The notes under the pieces are model-generated. The model was not told the DNA's origin and searched no databases. It worked only from the letters and a program-made list of their open reading frames with translations. A program made the translations under genes and the position numbers. Shown piece by piece: positions 1 through 9,680 of a stretch of 64,000 nt of DNA (its first letter is position 1; every line of letters starts with the position of its first letter). This DNA comes from Pseudomonadota bacterium (GTDB taxonomy: Bacteria > Pseudomonadota > Gammaproteobacteria > Steroidobacterales > Steroidobacteraceae): NCBI GenBank assembly GCA_018241505.1, contig JAFEDS010000004.1, positions 124,001-188,000 on the forward strand, read 5' to 3'.

Positions 1-654
1 GAGAGCCTGTGGAGTGTCGTCCGCCACGATCCGGCCGCGGGCAATGATGATTGCGCGACTGCAGACCGCGTCGACTTCTTCGAGAATGTGGGTCGAGATC
101 ACGATGATCTTGTCGCGCGACATCTCGTTGATGAGGGTGCGCACCTCGTGCTTCTGGTTGGGATCCAGGCCGTCGGTGGGCTCATCGAGAATCAGGACCG
201 GTGGGTCGTGAACAATGGCCTGCGCCAGCCCTACGCGGCGGCGGAAGCCTTTTGACAGTGTCTCCACGGTCTGGTCGAGCACCCGGGCAAGCTGCAGGCG
301 CTCAATGACATAGTCGAGGCGCCGGCGGCGCTGCTCGCCCTCGAGGTGGCGCAGGTCGGCAATGAATTCCAGGAAGCGGCGCACGCTCATTTCGCCGTAG
401 GTCGGCGCGCCTTCGGGCAGGTACCCGAGGCTCGCCTTCGCGGCCATCGGGTCCGTGGTGATGTCGTGCCCACAGATGCTCGCCTTGCCGGCGGTCGGCG
501 TAATGAAGCCGGCCAACATCCGCATGGTGGTGGTCTTGCCGGCACCGTTCGGGCCGAGGAACCCGAGCACTTCGCCCGGGGCCACCTGGAAGCTCACATC
601 GTCTACGGCGACGAGGGAGTCGTAGCGCTTGCTGAGATGTTCAGTCTTGATCAT
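1..654 (-). CDS. ABC transporter ATP-binding protein (GldA/NosF-like), 3' end cut by window edge
   Basis: The gene reads leftward and runs off the window, so only the first 218 codons are present. The product is the cytoplasmic ATPase of an ABC exporter. It has Walker A (GPNGAGKTT, near residue 38), the signature LSKGFRRRVGLAQ, Walker B with LILDEPTDGLDP, and the switch histidine in ISTHILEEV. This pattern fits the GldA/NosF/CcmA-like group that pairs with ABC-2 permeases; the permease would lie to the left of the window. The start is the ATG at 654 (MIKTEHLSKRYDSL). The substrate cannot be told. Confidence 0.9.
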   Translation of the reverse strand, partial: MIKTEHLSKRYDSLVAVDDVSFQVAPGEVLGFLGPNGAGKTTTMRMLAGFITPTAGKASICGHDITTDPMAAKASLGYLPEGAPTYGEMSVRRFLEFIADLRHLEGEQRRRRLDYVIERLQLARVLDQTVETLSKGFRRRVGLAQAIVHDPPVLILDEPTDGLDPNQKHEVRTLINEMSRDKIIVISTHILEEVDAVCSRAIIIARGRIVADDTPQAL

Positions 655-722
655 ACGTTGGCGCTCTAGAGGGAGGGTGAGGCCAAAAAGTTCCCTCCCG
701 TTCCTTTCGGGCGCGGATTGTA

Positions 723-1670
723 TCAGTTGAAATTCACTGCGGAAGTGTTGCCGCCGCAGATGACGACCCCAACTCGCTCGCCCGGTGCCGGTACATAGCG
801 ACGGCTCAGCAACGCCGCGAATGCCGCTGCACCGCCTGGTTCTGCTGCAATTCGCAGGTTTTGCCAGAGCTGTTTCTGCGCGTCGCGGATGGCGTCGTCT
901 TCGACCAGAACGGTTTCGCTGACGAATGATTTCGCTAGAGGAAACATAAGTTCTCCTACACGCCTCGGTGCGAGCGAGTCGGCCGCAACGCCTCCGGCCG
1001 GGGCATCGACGGGACGACCCGCCGCAATGGCCCGCTCGAGCGTGGGAGCCGTCTCCGGTTCGACCGAGACGAGCTTGATCCGGCCGCGGTACCACGCGGC
1101 AATGCCACCTATCAACCCGCCGCCACCCACGGCAACCAGCAGTGTGTCGAGCCGCGGACACTGGCGTTCCATTTCCAGGCCGAGAGTTCCCTGGCCTGTC
1201 AGGGTCTCGAGCTGATCGTAGGCATGCACCTCCAACGCGCCCGAGGATTCGATCCACTGCTGGCTGGCCGCGAGCGCATCGGCATAGCGCTCGCCGCCGA
1301 TAATGAGCTGTGCCTCCAGCCGCCGGATCTGCTCCTGCTTTGCTTGCGAGGCGACGGTCGGTACAAAGATTTTCGCGGGCACCCGCAGTTTTTGCGCTGC
1401 ATAAGCCACCGCGACACCATGGTTGCCGCCGGAGGCCGCGACCACACCGGCCGCCGGAACCTGACGAGTGAGAAGCTGGGTGAAGGCGCCGCGCGTCTTG
1501 AATGAACCGCCATGCTGAAGAAGCTCGAGCTTCAGGGCCAACACCCGCGGCGGCAGGCCGAAGTCGGCCGCATCGACTTCGATGACCGGAGTGCGGCGGA
1601 TGTGGGATTGGATGAGCTCGTAGGCGGCCTCGATGCGTTGGGTTGACGGCTCGTCAGTAGGTTCGGCCAC
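723..1670 (-). CDS. PLP-dependent threonine/serine dehydratase-like enzyme
   Basis: This 315-residue protein is a fold-type II PLP enzyme of the threonine dehydratase / serine racemase group, which deaminates hydroxy-amino acids to 2-oxo acids. Lys58 in SFKTRG would bind PLP, SGGNHG (80-85) would hold the substrate carboxylate, and the glycine-rich GGGGLIGG (182-189) would bind the PLP phosphate. There is no C-terminal ACT domain, so it is of the catabolic or racemase-like size rather than biosynthetic IlvA. Its start lies inside the end of the upstream rhomboid gene (17-base overlap), so the two are probably translated together. The exact substrate is unknown. Confidence 0.85.
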   Translation of the reverse strand: MAEPTDEPSTQRIEAAYELIQSHIRRTPVIEVDAADFGLPPRVLALKLELLQHGGSFKTRGAFTQLLTRQVPAAGVVAASGGNHGVAVAYAAQKLRVPAKIFVPTVASQAKQEQIRRLEAQLIIGGERYADALAASQQWIESSGALEVHAYDQLETLTGQGTLGLEMERQCPRLDTLLVAVGGGGLIGGIAAWYRGRIKLVSVEPETAPTLERAIAAGRPVDAPAGGVAADSLAPRRVGELMFPLAKSFVSETVLVEDDAIRDAQKQLWQNLRIAAEPGGAAAFAALLSRRYVPAPGERVGVVICGGNTSAVNFN

Positions 1671-2262
1671 GATTCGAGGATCTCCAGATCAGGATCATGA
1701 TGGCGCCGCCCAGCATGCCGCCCAGGTGCGCGAAATGGGCAACACTGTCCTGCCGGCCGGTCACTCCCAGCCACAGCTCGATGGCACCGTAGATGGTGAC
1801 CAGCAGCCACGCCGAGACGGGCACCGGAATCGGCAGCACAATCAGCTTGCTGCGCGGAAAAAACCAGGCGAAACCCAGCAACACCCCGAACACGCCGCCG
1901 GAGGCGCCGATGACCGGTTCCACCACCTTCGATTGAGTCAATACCAGCAGCTCGGTGCCCGCGGCCGCCAACACGCTGGCGAAGTAATAAAGCACGTAGA
2001 AACTCGCGGCACCCCGTTCGCGCCAGTACAGCTCCAGCGCGCCGCCAAACATGTAGAGCGCGAACATATTGAAGACGATGTGCATGAGTTGGTTGGGCTC
2101 ATGCAAAAACGCGTAGGTGATGAGCTGCCAGGGATGGAAGAGGGGGCCCAGTGGCCACAGCGCACACCACTGGATCAGGCCCGGGAGCACCCATTCCAGC
2201 AGGAACACCGCCACATTGATGAGGATCAGGGTCCGGGTGATGGGCTGCAGCGGTGGAAACAT
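1654..2262 (-). CDS. Rhomboid family intramembrane serine protease
   Basis: The protein has 202 residues and about six membrane segments. The catalytic serine is Ser121 in GASGG, and the partner histidine is His179 in AHLGG late in the protein. HIVFNMFALYMFG is the usual rhomboid histidine/asparagine helix. Rhomboids cleave transmembrane substrates within the membrane. It overlaps the downstream dehydratase gene by 17 bases. Family assignment is firm; the substrate is not known. Confidence 0.92.
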   Translation of the reverse strand: MFPPLQPITRTLILINVAVFLLEWVLPGLIQWCALWPLGPLFHPWQLITYAFLHEPNQLMHIVFNMFALYMFGGALELYWRERGAASFYVLYYFASVLAAAGTELLVLTQSKVVEPVIGASGGVFGVLLGFAWFFPRSKLIVLPIPVPVSAWLLVTIYGAIELWLGVTGRQDSVAHFAHLGGMLGGAIMILIWRSSNRGRTY

Positions 2263-2291
2263 CCCACCAGTTTACCTGCCCCGGGGGCGTT

Positions 2292-3683
2292 TCAGGCGGC
2301 GCTCTTCAGGTATCGGATGAGAGGCGGTGCCGTGCTGTGCGCCACGTTGAAGCGTAGCCATTGGCGAGACTCCTTCGTCGGGGAGAAAAGAGCGCCCTTC
2401 GCCAAAAGAATCGATTGTTCCCTGGCCCCCCTGACGAGCTCGTCAATGGCGGTTGTGTCCGGCACGCGGCCCCAGAGAAAAATGCCTTCACCGGTCGGGT
2501 TGTCGAAGCGGATGCCGGCGCCGGTCAGAGCCTGGACGGCGTCGCGCCGCATTCGAGACAGGCGGTTGCGGAGCGTTTCCAGGTGTTTGCGGTAACGGCC
2601 GCTGTCCAACACTTCGGCGACGAAGCTTTCCAGCAGCGCGGAATGGGTGAGCACCGACAGTACCTTGCGCTCGACTATCCGGGTAATCATGGCCGGGTCG
2701 GCGGCAATGTAGCCGACGCGCAAGGCCGGTCCGATCAGCTTGGTGAAACTGCTGACAAAAATGACGTGCCGCAGGCCGTCGATCTGGGCGAGCCGCACGG
2801 CGGGACCGCTGTGCAGGTCGCCGTAGACATCATCCTCGATGATGGCGAAGCCGAACTGTTCGGCACAGGACAGAATCCGATGACAGACTGCGGGCTCGGT
2901 GTTGGAGCCGGTGGGATTGTGCAACAGGGTCTGTGTGAAGAACGCCCGGGGCCGGTGGGTCCTGCAGGCCGCCTCCAGTGCCGCGAGGTCGGGTCCGGTG
3001 GGCGTACGCGGGATGGGAATGAGATTGACGTGTTGGCCCCGAAGCTGTTCGAACAACACGAAGTAGCCCGGATCCTCCACGAGCACCACATCGCCCGGCG
3101 CAAACAGGATGCGCCCCAACAGGTCGAAGGCTTGGGAGGCGCCGAAAGTGGTCACAATGTTGGCGGCGCTCGAGGCGATGCCGTGTTGGACCAGGCGCGC
3201 GGCAATCTGCTCACGCAACTCAACCAGGCCCTGGGGCGGGCACTGCAGCCACGCCTGCGGCCGCCGGCCGCGCGACAGGCGGTTGAGAACCGCGCCCGGG
3301 ACTGCCTCCATCAGCCAGTTTTCGGGCAGGAATCCCGAACCTGCCGCAATGACCTCGGAGGAATAGGTCAGTGACAGGCGCGCCAGGGCCAGTGCATCCG
3401 ACCCCGGGTCCGTCAGCGCTTCAATCGAAAGCAGTGGGGTTGCGAGGCGGCGGTTGCAAACAAAGAAGCCGCGCCCCGCACGCGACTCGATGATGCCGCG
3501 CGCGACGAGGCGGTCGTATGCATCAACAATGGTGAAAGGGCTCGCGCCCACGAGAGTCGCGAGCTTGCGTATGGACGGCAGCTTGGCGCCGGCCGGTAAT
3601 TGGCCGTGCTCGACCAGGCTCGTGATGCGGTCGGCGACCTGGTCGACCAGGGGTATGGTGGAATCGCGGGACAGCTCGAACAT
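2292..3683 (-). CDS. MocR-type regulator (GntR HTH fused to class I aminotransferase)
   Basis: Residues 1-78 form a GntR winged helix (LPSIRKLATLVGASPFTIVDAYDRL). The rest is an aspartate-aminotransferase fold with NPTG (256-259), the PLP-ring aspartate in IIEDDVYGD (284-285) and the PLP lysine Lys315 in SSFTKLIGPALRVGY. Such MocR/PdxR proteins usually sense PLP or an amino acid and control a neighbouring gene. The gene begins 10 bases after the LysE-type exporter on the same strand, so it may regulate that exporter. A true aminotransferase role is not excluded, because the PLP residues are intact. Confidence 0.9.
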   Translation of the reverse strand: MFELSRDSTIPLVDQVADRITSLVEHGQLPAGAKLPSIRKLATLVGASPFTIVDAYDRLVARGIIESRAGRGFFVCNRRLATPLLSIEALTDPGSDALALARLSLTYSSEVIAAGSGFLPENWLMEAVPGAVLNRLSRGRRPQAWLQCPPQGLVELREQIAARLVQHGIASSAANIVTTFGASQAFDLLGRILFAPGDVVLVEDPGYFVLFEQLRGQHVNLIPIPRTPTGPDLAALEAACRTHRPRAFFTQTLLHNPTGSNTEPAVCHRILSCAEQFGFAIIEDDVYGDLHSGPAVRLAQIDGLRHVIFVSSFTKLIGPALRVGYIAADPAMITRIVERKVLSVLTHSALLESFVAEVLDSGRYRKHLETLRNRLSRMRRDAVQALTGAGIRFDNPTGEGIFLWGRVPDTTAIDELVRGAREQSILLAKGALFSPTKESRQWLRFNVAHSTAPPLIRYLKSAA

Positions 3684-3693
3684 GGCGTGCTGA

Positions 3694-4281
3694 TTAAACC
3701 ACCATTGCGATGCCCGTCACCACCAGGGCGAGCGACAACACAATGTTGAAGGTCAACCGGCCCCGCGGTTTCGCCAGGAAGCCGCGCATGGAGCTGCCAA
3801 ATAGCGCCCACACCGTAATGCACGGCAAATTGGTGGCCGCCATGACTCCAACCATGTAGCTGCTGGCTGCCATCAGTCCCAACTCGCGCGGCAGGAACAT
3901 CGCCGCCGCCGTCAGTGTCATCATCCACGCCTTGGGATTCAGGAATTGAAAGCCTGCCGCTTCCAGCGCGGTGAGTGGCTTGCGGCTCTCCACGTCTTTG
4001 GCTTCTCCGGAGCGCAGGATGCGCCAGCCGAGATACACGAGATACGCCGCGCCGACCCAACGTAGCACCGCCTGGATTTCCGGCCAGCGGGTGAAAACGG
4101 CATCCAGGCCGGCGCAAACGAGGAACAGCACCACACTGAAGCCGCTCAAGACCCCCAGGATGTGCGGGATGGTTTTCCTGAAGCCGAACGTGGCGCCGGA
4201 CGCTGTCAACATCACGTTGTTGGGTCCCGGTGTGATGGACATGACGAAGGAGTAGGTTGCGAAGGGCATTGGGTCGATCAT
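3694..4281 (-). CDS. LysE/RhtB-family amino-acid exporter
   Basis: This is an inner-membrane protein of about six helices with the family signature near the N terminus (FVMSITPGPNNVMLTASGA). The family exports amino acids such as lysine, homoserine or threonine. I chose the ATG at 4281 (MIDPMPFATYSF) because family members start close to this motif; the upstream in-frame ATG would add an unlike polar stretch. It is directly followed by the MocR regulator, which suggests ligand-controlled export. The substrate is unknown. Confidence 0.88.
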   Translation of the reverse strand: MIDPMPFATYSFVMSITPGPNNVMLTASGATFGFRKTIPHILGVLSGFSVVLFLVCAGLDAVFTRWPEIQAVLRWVGAAYLVYLGWRILRSGEAKDVESRKPLTALEAAGFQFLNPKAWMMTLTAAAMFLPRELGLMAASSYMVGVMAATNLPCITVWALFGSSMRGFLAKPRGRLTFNIVLSLALVVTGIAMVV

Positions 4282-4366
4282 GGTAGGAGACACACTACGC
4301 ATGGATCGGCCGGCGTGGCATATACACACGCCGCAGACTGTACTGGGCCGCTGCCAATACAGAGCT

Positions 4367-4460
4367 CGGCCAACGCGCCGCAGGCGCCCTTGCCACTGTC
4401 GCAGCCGGGCTGGGGGCGGAAAAGGACCCGGGCTCCGCGCGGCCAGTGCCGCGCCAATTA
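4367..4460 (-). repeat. Intergenic structured repeat, copy A (sense to the IclR gene)
   Basis: Read on the minus strand, this begins directly after the IclR stop codon with TTAATTGGCGCGGC. It forms hairpin 1, with arms GCGCGGC/GCCGCGC (4437-4454) and a 4-base loop, then GGAGCCCGGGTCC, and ends in a GCGCC/GGCGC element followed by GTTGG. The same blocks recur near 7.65, 21.60, 24.98, 26.57 and 45.61 kb. The A-rich second hairpin seen in copies D and E is not clear here. Confidence 0.8.
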
Positions 4461-4461
4461 A

Positions 4462-5319
4462 CTAGCGGGGTGGTAGCAACTGGCTACTCAGCTTGTCAGC
4501 GGCATTGCGCAACACGGGCAAACACCGTTCGAGCAACTCCCGCCGCGACACGCGCGAGGCCTGGCTGCTGACATTCATGGCCGCCACCACGGTGCCCACG
4601 ACATTCCGCACCGGTACGGCAATCGAGCGCAACCCGATCTCCAGCTCCTGGTCGTTGATGGCATAGCCCTCGTGCCGCACCTCGACCAGCAACTCTTCGA
4701 GCCGCGATCGCGAAGTGACCGTGTGCTTGGTGTGTTGGGTCCAGTCGACTTTGGACAACTCGATGTCAACCTGACTGTCGGTCAGGTGAGCCAGCAGCAC
4801 CCGGCCCAATGCCGTGCAGTAGGCGGGCAGGCGGCTGCCCACTCCCAGGTTGACCGACATGATCCGCTTGGTTGCGGCACGGCCCACATACACAACAGCG
4901 CCGTCATCCAATACGGCGACCGATGAGGCCTCCCCCAGCGTCTCGCTCATTTCCTCGAGAACCGGTTGGGCCGCAATCGGTACGGGAGCCGTCGAGAGAT
5001 ACGAGTAGCCGAGGTTCAAAATCCGCGGCTGTAGAAAGTACATGCGGCCATCGGTGCCCGCGTAGCCGAGCTCCTTCAAGGTGTACAGGCAGCGGCGGAC
5101 GACGGCACGGGTCAATCCGGTTGCGCGGCTGACGTCCGCGATGGTCAGCCGGCGATCGACACCGGCAAATGCCCGTATCACGTGCAGACCGCGGGCCAGA
5201 GAGGTCATGAAGTCCGGGTCGCCGCCTCGAAAGAGCGCATTGTCCGGGTCGGTTGCGCTCATTACACGCTGCGCGATAAACGCACCCGAGGTTTTTGGTA
5301 GAGTTTTGGGGGGCAACAT
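4462..5319 (-). CDS. IclR-family transcriptional regulator (PcaR/PobR-like)
   Basis: The protein has an N-terminal winged helix (LTIADVSRATGLTRAVVRRCLYTL) and a C-terminal IclR effector domain (LGRVLLAHL, RSIAVPV). It matches the PcaR/PcaU/PobR branch that controls beta-ketoadipate and hydroxybenzoate genes. I place the start at ATG 5319 because it has a purine-rich AGAAGAG upstream; a longer reading would run into the divergent thiolase gene. Divergence from a pcaF-type thiolase, 66 bases away, supports a PcaR-like role. A structured repeat abuts its stop codon. Confidence 0.88.
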   Translation of the reverse strand: MLPPKTLPKTSGAFIAQRVMSATDPDNALFRGGDPDFMTSLARGLHVIRAFAGVDRRLTIADVSRATGLTRAVVRRCLYTLKELGYAGTDGRMYFLQPRILNLGYSYLSTAPVPIAAQPVLEEMSETLGEASSVAVLDDGAVVYVGRAATKRIMSVNLGVGSRLPAYCTALGRVLLAHLTDSQVDIELSKVDWTQHTKHTVTSRSRLEELLVEVRHEGYAINDQELEIGLRSIAVPVRNVVGTVVAAMNVSSQASRVSRRELLERCLPVLRNAADKLSSQLLPPR

Positions 5320-5385
5320 GGCGCGCTCTTCTAGTATAGTAGGCGAGTGCGTTAATCGTACCACTAAACCATCCGGATGCGACTC
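5320..5385. promoter_or_regulatory. Divergent promoter/operator region between IclR gene and pcaF
   Basis: The 66 bases between the two starts must hold both promoters and probably the IclR binding site. An imperfect dyad with arms AGTG and CACT surrounds GTTAATCGTAC near 5346-5365. The placement is inferred from gene layout; no box was confirmed. Confidence 0.35.
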
Positions 5386-6591
5386 ATGACTGAAGCCTTT
5401 ATTTGCGATGCCGTTCGAACCCCCATTGGCCGATACGGCGGTGTGCTTGCATCCGTCCGCGCCGACGATCTGGCCGCAATTCCGATCGCAGCGCTCATTG
5501 CTCGCAACCCATCCCTGGATCCCAAGGCAATTGACGATGTCTTCTTCGGTTGTGCCAATCAAGCCGGTGAAGACAACCGGAACGTCGCGCGTATGGCCAC
5601 CCTGCTGGCTGGCCTCCCTGTCGATGTACCCGGTGCCACGCTGAATCGCCTCTGCGGCTCCGGAATGGACGCCATTGGAATGGCGGCGCGGGCCATCAAG
5701 GCCGGGGACTCGGACCTGATTGTTGCCGGTGGAGTCGAGTCGATGTCACGGGCGCCGTTTGTCATGCCGAAGGCGGACGCGGCCTTCAGTCGAACGGCCG
5801 AAATATATGACACCACCATCGGATGGCGCTTCGTCAACGCGCGCCTGAAGGAAAAGTACGGTGTCGACTCCATGCCCGAAACGGGCGAGAACGTTGCGGC
5901 CGATTTCAAGGTGTCGCGCGAGGACCAGGACCGATTCGCGTTGCGCAGCCAGCAGCGCACAGCGGCTGCCTATGAGCGGGGCTTCTTCGAGTCGGAGTTG
6001 GTTCCGGTTGAAATTCCACAGCGCAAGGCGAAGCCTCTCGTTGTTTCGCGTGACGAACATCCGCGTCCCGAAACGACGTTGGAGCAACTCGCCAAGCTTC
6101 CAACTCCTTTCCGTGCCAACGGCACAGTGACGGCTGGGAATGCATCTGGAGTCAATGACGGCTCCTGCGCGTTGATTATTGCGTCCGAGCAGGCCGCAAA
6201 GCGGTTTGGGCTCACGCCGCGTGCGCGGATCATTACAACAGCGACGGCGGGAGTTGCGCCGCGGATCATGGGAATCGGCCCAGTGCCCGCAAGCCGCAAG
6301 GCGTTGAGCCGTGCCGGGCTCGAGATCGGGAAGATGGATACGATCGAGCTGAACGAAGCGTTTGCTTCGCAGGGCCTGGCCGTCCTGCGCCAGCTCGGCC
6401 TGGCTGACGATGCTGAGAACGTCAATCCGAATGGTGGCGCGATCGCGATCGGTCATCCGCTGGGCATGACAGGCGCGCGTCTCGTAACCACGGCGCTATA
6501 TCAACTCGCGGCGACCCGCGGCCGTTACGCGCTTTGCACAATGTGCATCGGCGTCGGCCAGGGTATTGCCATGATCATCGAGCGCCTGTGA
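5386..6591 (+). CDS. pcaF: 3-oxoadipyl-CoA thiolase
   Basis: This thiolase of about 401 residues performs the last step of the beta-ketoadipate pathway, cleaving 3-oxoadipyl-CoA to succinyl-CoA and acetyl-CoA. The N terminus TEAFICDAVRTPIGRYGG is characteristic of PcaF/PaaJ. The nucleophile is Cys90 in LNRLCGSG, and GHPLGMTGAR and CIGVGQG carry the other catalytic histidine and cysteine. I chose ATG 5386 over 5377 because family members begin MTEAFICDA. No other pca genes are adjacent, which is unusual. PaaJ (phenylacetate pathway) carries out the same reaction and cannot be excluded. Confidence 0.9.
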   Translation: MTEAFICDAVRTPIGRYGGVLASVRADDLAAIPIAALIARNPSLDPKAIDDVFFGCANQAGEDNRNVARMATLLAGLPVDVPGATLNRLCGSGMDAIGMAARAIKAGDSDLIVAGGVESMSRAPFVMPKADAAFSRTAEIYDTTIGWRFVNARLKEKYGVDSMPETGENVAADFKVSREDQDRFALRSQQRTAAAYERGFFESELVPVEIPQRKAKPLVVSRDEHPRPETTLEQLAKLPTPFRANGTVTAGNASGVNDGSCALIIASEQAAKRFGLTPRARIITTATAGVAPRIMGIGPVPASRKALSRAGLEIGKMDTIELNEAFASQGLAVLRQLGLADDAENVNPNGGAIAIGHPLGMTGARLVTTALYQLAATRGRYALCTMCIGVGQGIAMIIERL

Positions 6592-6596
6592 GCTGA

Positions 6597-7640
<1,044 letters not shown>

Positions 7641-7647
7641 TTTTTTG

Positions 7648-7690
7648 ATTGGCGCGGCACTGGCCGCGCGGAGCCCGGGTCCTGGTCCGG
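7648..7690 (+). repeat. Intergenic structured repeat, copy B (sense to ddl)
   Basis: A run of six T, then GATTGGCGCGGC, follows the ddl stop. Hairpin 1 (7652-7669) has arms GCGCGGC/GCCGCGC and loop ACTG, followed by GGAGCCCGGGTCC. The copy is truncated after that and merges into the upstream region of the methyltransferase gene. Confidence 0.8.
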
Positions 7691-7714
7691 CGGTGCCGGT
7701 GGCATAATGCTGCC

Positions 7715-8473
7715 ATGCACGAGGCGGCCGCCAAGGGATTTGCAAAGGAAGCGCTGACGTACGCGCGTGGCCGTCCGGAATATCCTGTGGCGGTCGATCA
7801 GTGGCTGAGCGATTCGCTGCTGTTGGATGAGACGCGCACCGTCATCGACCTGGGCGCCGGTACAGGCAAGTTCACTCGCCGGTTGCTGGCAACCGGAGCC
7901 AACATAATAGCCGTCGAGCCGGTGGCGGAGATGTTGGCCCAACTCACCCGGATCCTTCCCAATGTGGCCGCGCGCTCCGGCACCGCGGAATCCATTCCCG
8001 TCAATGACGCGGCGGTCGACGCCGTGGTGTGTGCGCAATCCTTCCACTGGTTTGCATCAAAGGCCGCGCTCGCGGAAATCCATCGCGTGTTGAAACCGGG
8101 CGGTCGCCTGGGTTTGATCTGGAACGTTCGCGACGAGTCATTCGACTGGTGTGCCGCGATGACGGCCATCATGGATCCGTACGAGGGCAGCGCGCCGCGC
8201 TACCGAAGCGGTGAGTGGCGCAAGTTGTTTCCCGCGGAGGGATTCGGTCCGCTGCATGAAGAGCAGTTTCGCAACGGCCACACTGGACGTCCGGAGCAGG
8301 TGATTGTCGAGCGAGTGTTATCCACCAGCTTCATAGCCGCGCTTCCGCGGCCACAACAATTGGTAGTCGCGGCCCGACTCCGCGACCTGATTGCGATGAC
8401 ACCCTCGCTCAACCGACGCGAGGAAGTGACTGTCCCGTATCGGACAGTCGCGTTCAGCTCCGAGCGCTACTAA
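7715..8473 (+). CDS. Class I SAM-dependent methyltransferase (methyltransf_11 type)
   Basis: Motif I, VIDLGAGTGKFTRRL (near residue 40), binds SAM, and the VVCAQSFHWF and LKPGGRLGLIWN stretches are the usual later motifs of this family. The start is ATG 7715 (MHEAAAKGFAKEA); an upstream extension would be translated repeat DNA. The substrate is unknown. The C terminus overlaps the convergent aldo/keto reductase gene by 20 bases. Confidence 0.85.
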   Translation: MHEAAAKGFAKEALTYARGRPEYPVAVDQWLSDSLLLDETRTVIDLGAGTGKFTRRLLATGANIIAVEPVAEMLAQLTRILPNVAARSGTAESIPVNDAAVDAVVCAQSFHWFASKAALAEIHRVLKPGGRLGLIWNVRDESFDWCAAMTAIMDPYEGSAPRYRSGEWRKLFPAEGFGPLHEEQFRNGHTGRPEQVIVERVLSTSFIAALPRPQQLVVAARLRDLIAMTPSLNRREEVTVPYRTVAFSSERY

Positions 8474-9497
8474 CCAACCCCAGCCGATCGGCCGACAGCC
8501 GCTCGACCATCCAACCCGGGAACTCGTTGGGCAGCGCCGAAACTTTGTCCAGCGTGGCCATCTGTTCGGCCGTCAACTGAAGATCCACCGCGGCAATGTT
8601 GTCGTTCAACTGTTCGACGTTCTTGGCGCCGATGATGACCGACGTGACCGGCGCCTTGTGCAGCAGCCACGCGATTGCAATTCGCGCCACCGACACATTG
8701 TGAGCTTTCGCGATCGGCCGCATGGAATCGATCACTCGCCACGCCCGCTCCTTGTCCACAGGCGGAAAGTCGAACTGCGCGCGCCGCGAGCCTTCCGGCC
8801 CCTGCGAATCACGTGAATATTTGCCGCTCAACAAACCGCCCGCCAACGGGCTCCAGGGCAGGATGGCCAGTTGTTGATCGTTGCACAGGGGTACGATTTC
8901 CCGCTCCAGGTCGCGGCCGGCGATGGTGTAGTAGGCCTGCACGCTCTGGAAGCGCTCGTACTGGTGTTTGTCGGATATCCAAAGTGCCTTGGTAATCTGC
9001 CAGGCGGCGAGGTTGCAAACACCGATGTATCGGACCTTGCCTGCGCGCACACAATCGTTGAGCGCGCCCAGGGTTTCCTCCATCGGGGTCAACGCATCGA
9101 AGCCGTGGAGTTGGTACAGGTCAATGTAGTCGACCTGCAGGCGCCTCAGGCTCGCATCTATTGCGTGCAGGATATGCACCCGCGAGAGGCCGGATTGATT
9201 GGGTCCCGGACCCATCCGTTGGTGGACCTTGGTGGCAAGCACAAACTGGTCGCGGGCGATACCCAGGTTGAGCAGCGCCTGTCCGGTCATGACCTCCGAG
9301 CGTCCGGCGTGATAGACATCCGCGGTATCGACGAAGTTGATACCGTGGTCGAAGGCCGCCCGGACGATGCCATCGACCGCCGGCTGCTCCAGCCGGCCGA
9401 TACTGCGCCACAGGCCGTCCCCTGTCCCGAAAGTCATGGTACCGAGGCACAGCTCTGAAACGAGCAGGCCGGTGTTGCCGAGTTTCTTCAGTCGCAT
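8454..9497 (-). CDS. Aldo/keto reductase
   Basis: This cytoplasmic NADPH-dependent reductase has a TIM-barrel fold. It begins MRLKKLGNTGLLVSELCLGTMTFG and contains the catalytic Asp/Tyr pair in FVDTADVYHAG, Lys in LATKVHQRMG and His in YQLHGFD. Its length of 347 residues is normal for the AKR11/12-like group. Start ATG 9497 has GCGGAG upstream. The physiological carbonyl substrate cannot be inferred. Its 3' end overlaps the convergent methyltransferase gene. Confidence 0.9.
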   Translation of the reverse strand: MRLKKLGNTGLLVSELCLGTMTFGTGDGLWRSIGRLEQPAVDGIVRAAFDHGINFVDTADVYHAGRSEVMTGQALLNLGIARDQFVLATKVHQRMGPGPNQSGLSRVHILHAIDASLRRLQVDYIDLYQLHGFDALTPMEETLGALNDCVRAGKVRYIGVCNLAAWQITKALWISDKHQYERFQSVQAYYTIAGRDLEREIVPLCNDQQLAILPWSPLAGGLLSGKYSRDSQGPEGSRRAQFDFPPVDKERAWRVIDSMRPIAKAHNVSVARIAIAWLLHKAPVTSVIIGAKNVEQLNDNIAAVDLQLTAEQMATLDKVSALPNEFPGWMVERLSADRLGLVSSARS

Positions 9498-9600
9498 TCG
9501 GGTTCTCCGCAAGGCGTGCGCTCGCGCGATCAGCAACAAACGCGCCTGCTGGGGGAGACTAGGCGAATCGCGGCGCCTTCGGTACAGTCGCCACATCGAG

Positions 9601-9640
9601 GGGGTGTCGGGTCGGACCTTCGGGTCCGGCCGGGCACCTC
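9601..9640. other. Long hairpin with UUCG tetraloop between two minus-strand genes
   Basis: Arms 9601-9618 and 9623-9640 pair over 18 positions, with a few G-T wobbles and one G-G mismatch, around a TTCG loop closed by C-G. On the plus strand this is an extra-stable RNA tetraloop. There is no T-run on either side, so it is not a standard intrinsic terminator. It lies between the subtilase stop and the aldo/keto reductase start. Confidence 0.6.
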
Positions 9641-9680
9641 GCGCGCCTTCTGTCCTCGCCGCTCGATCCTGATGCGGGTT

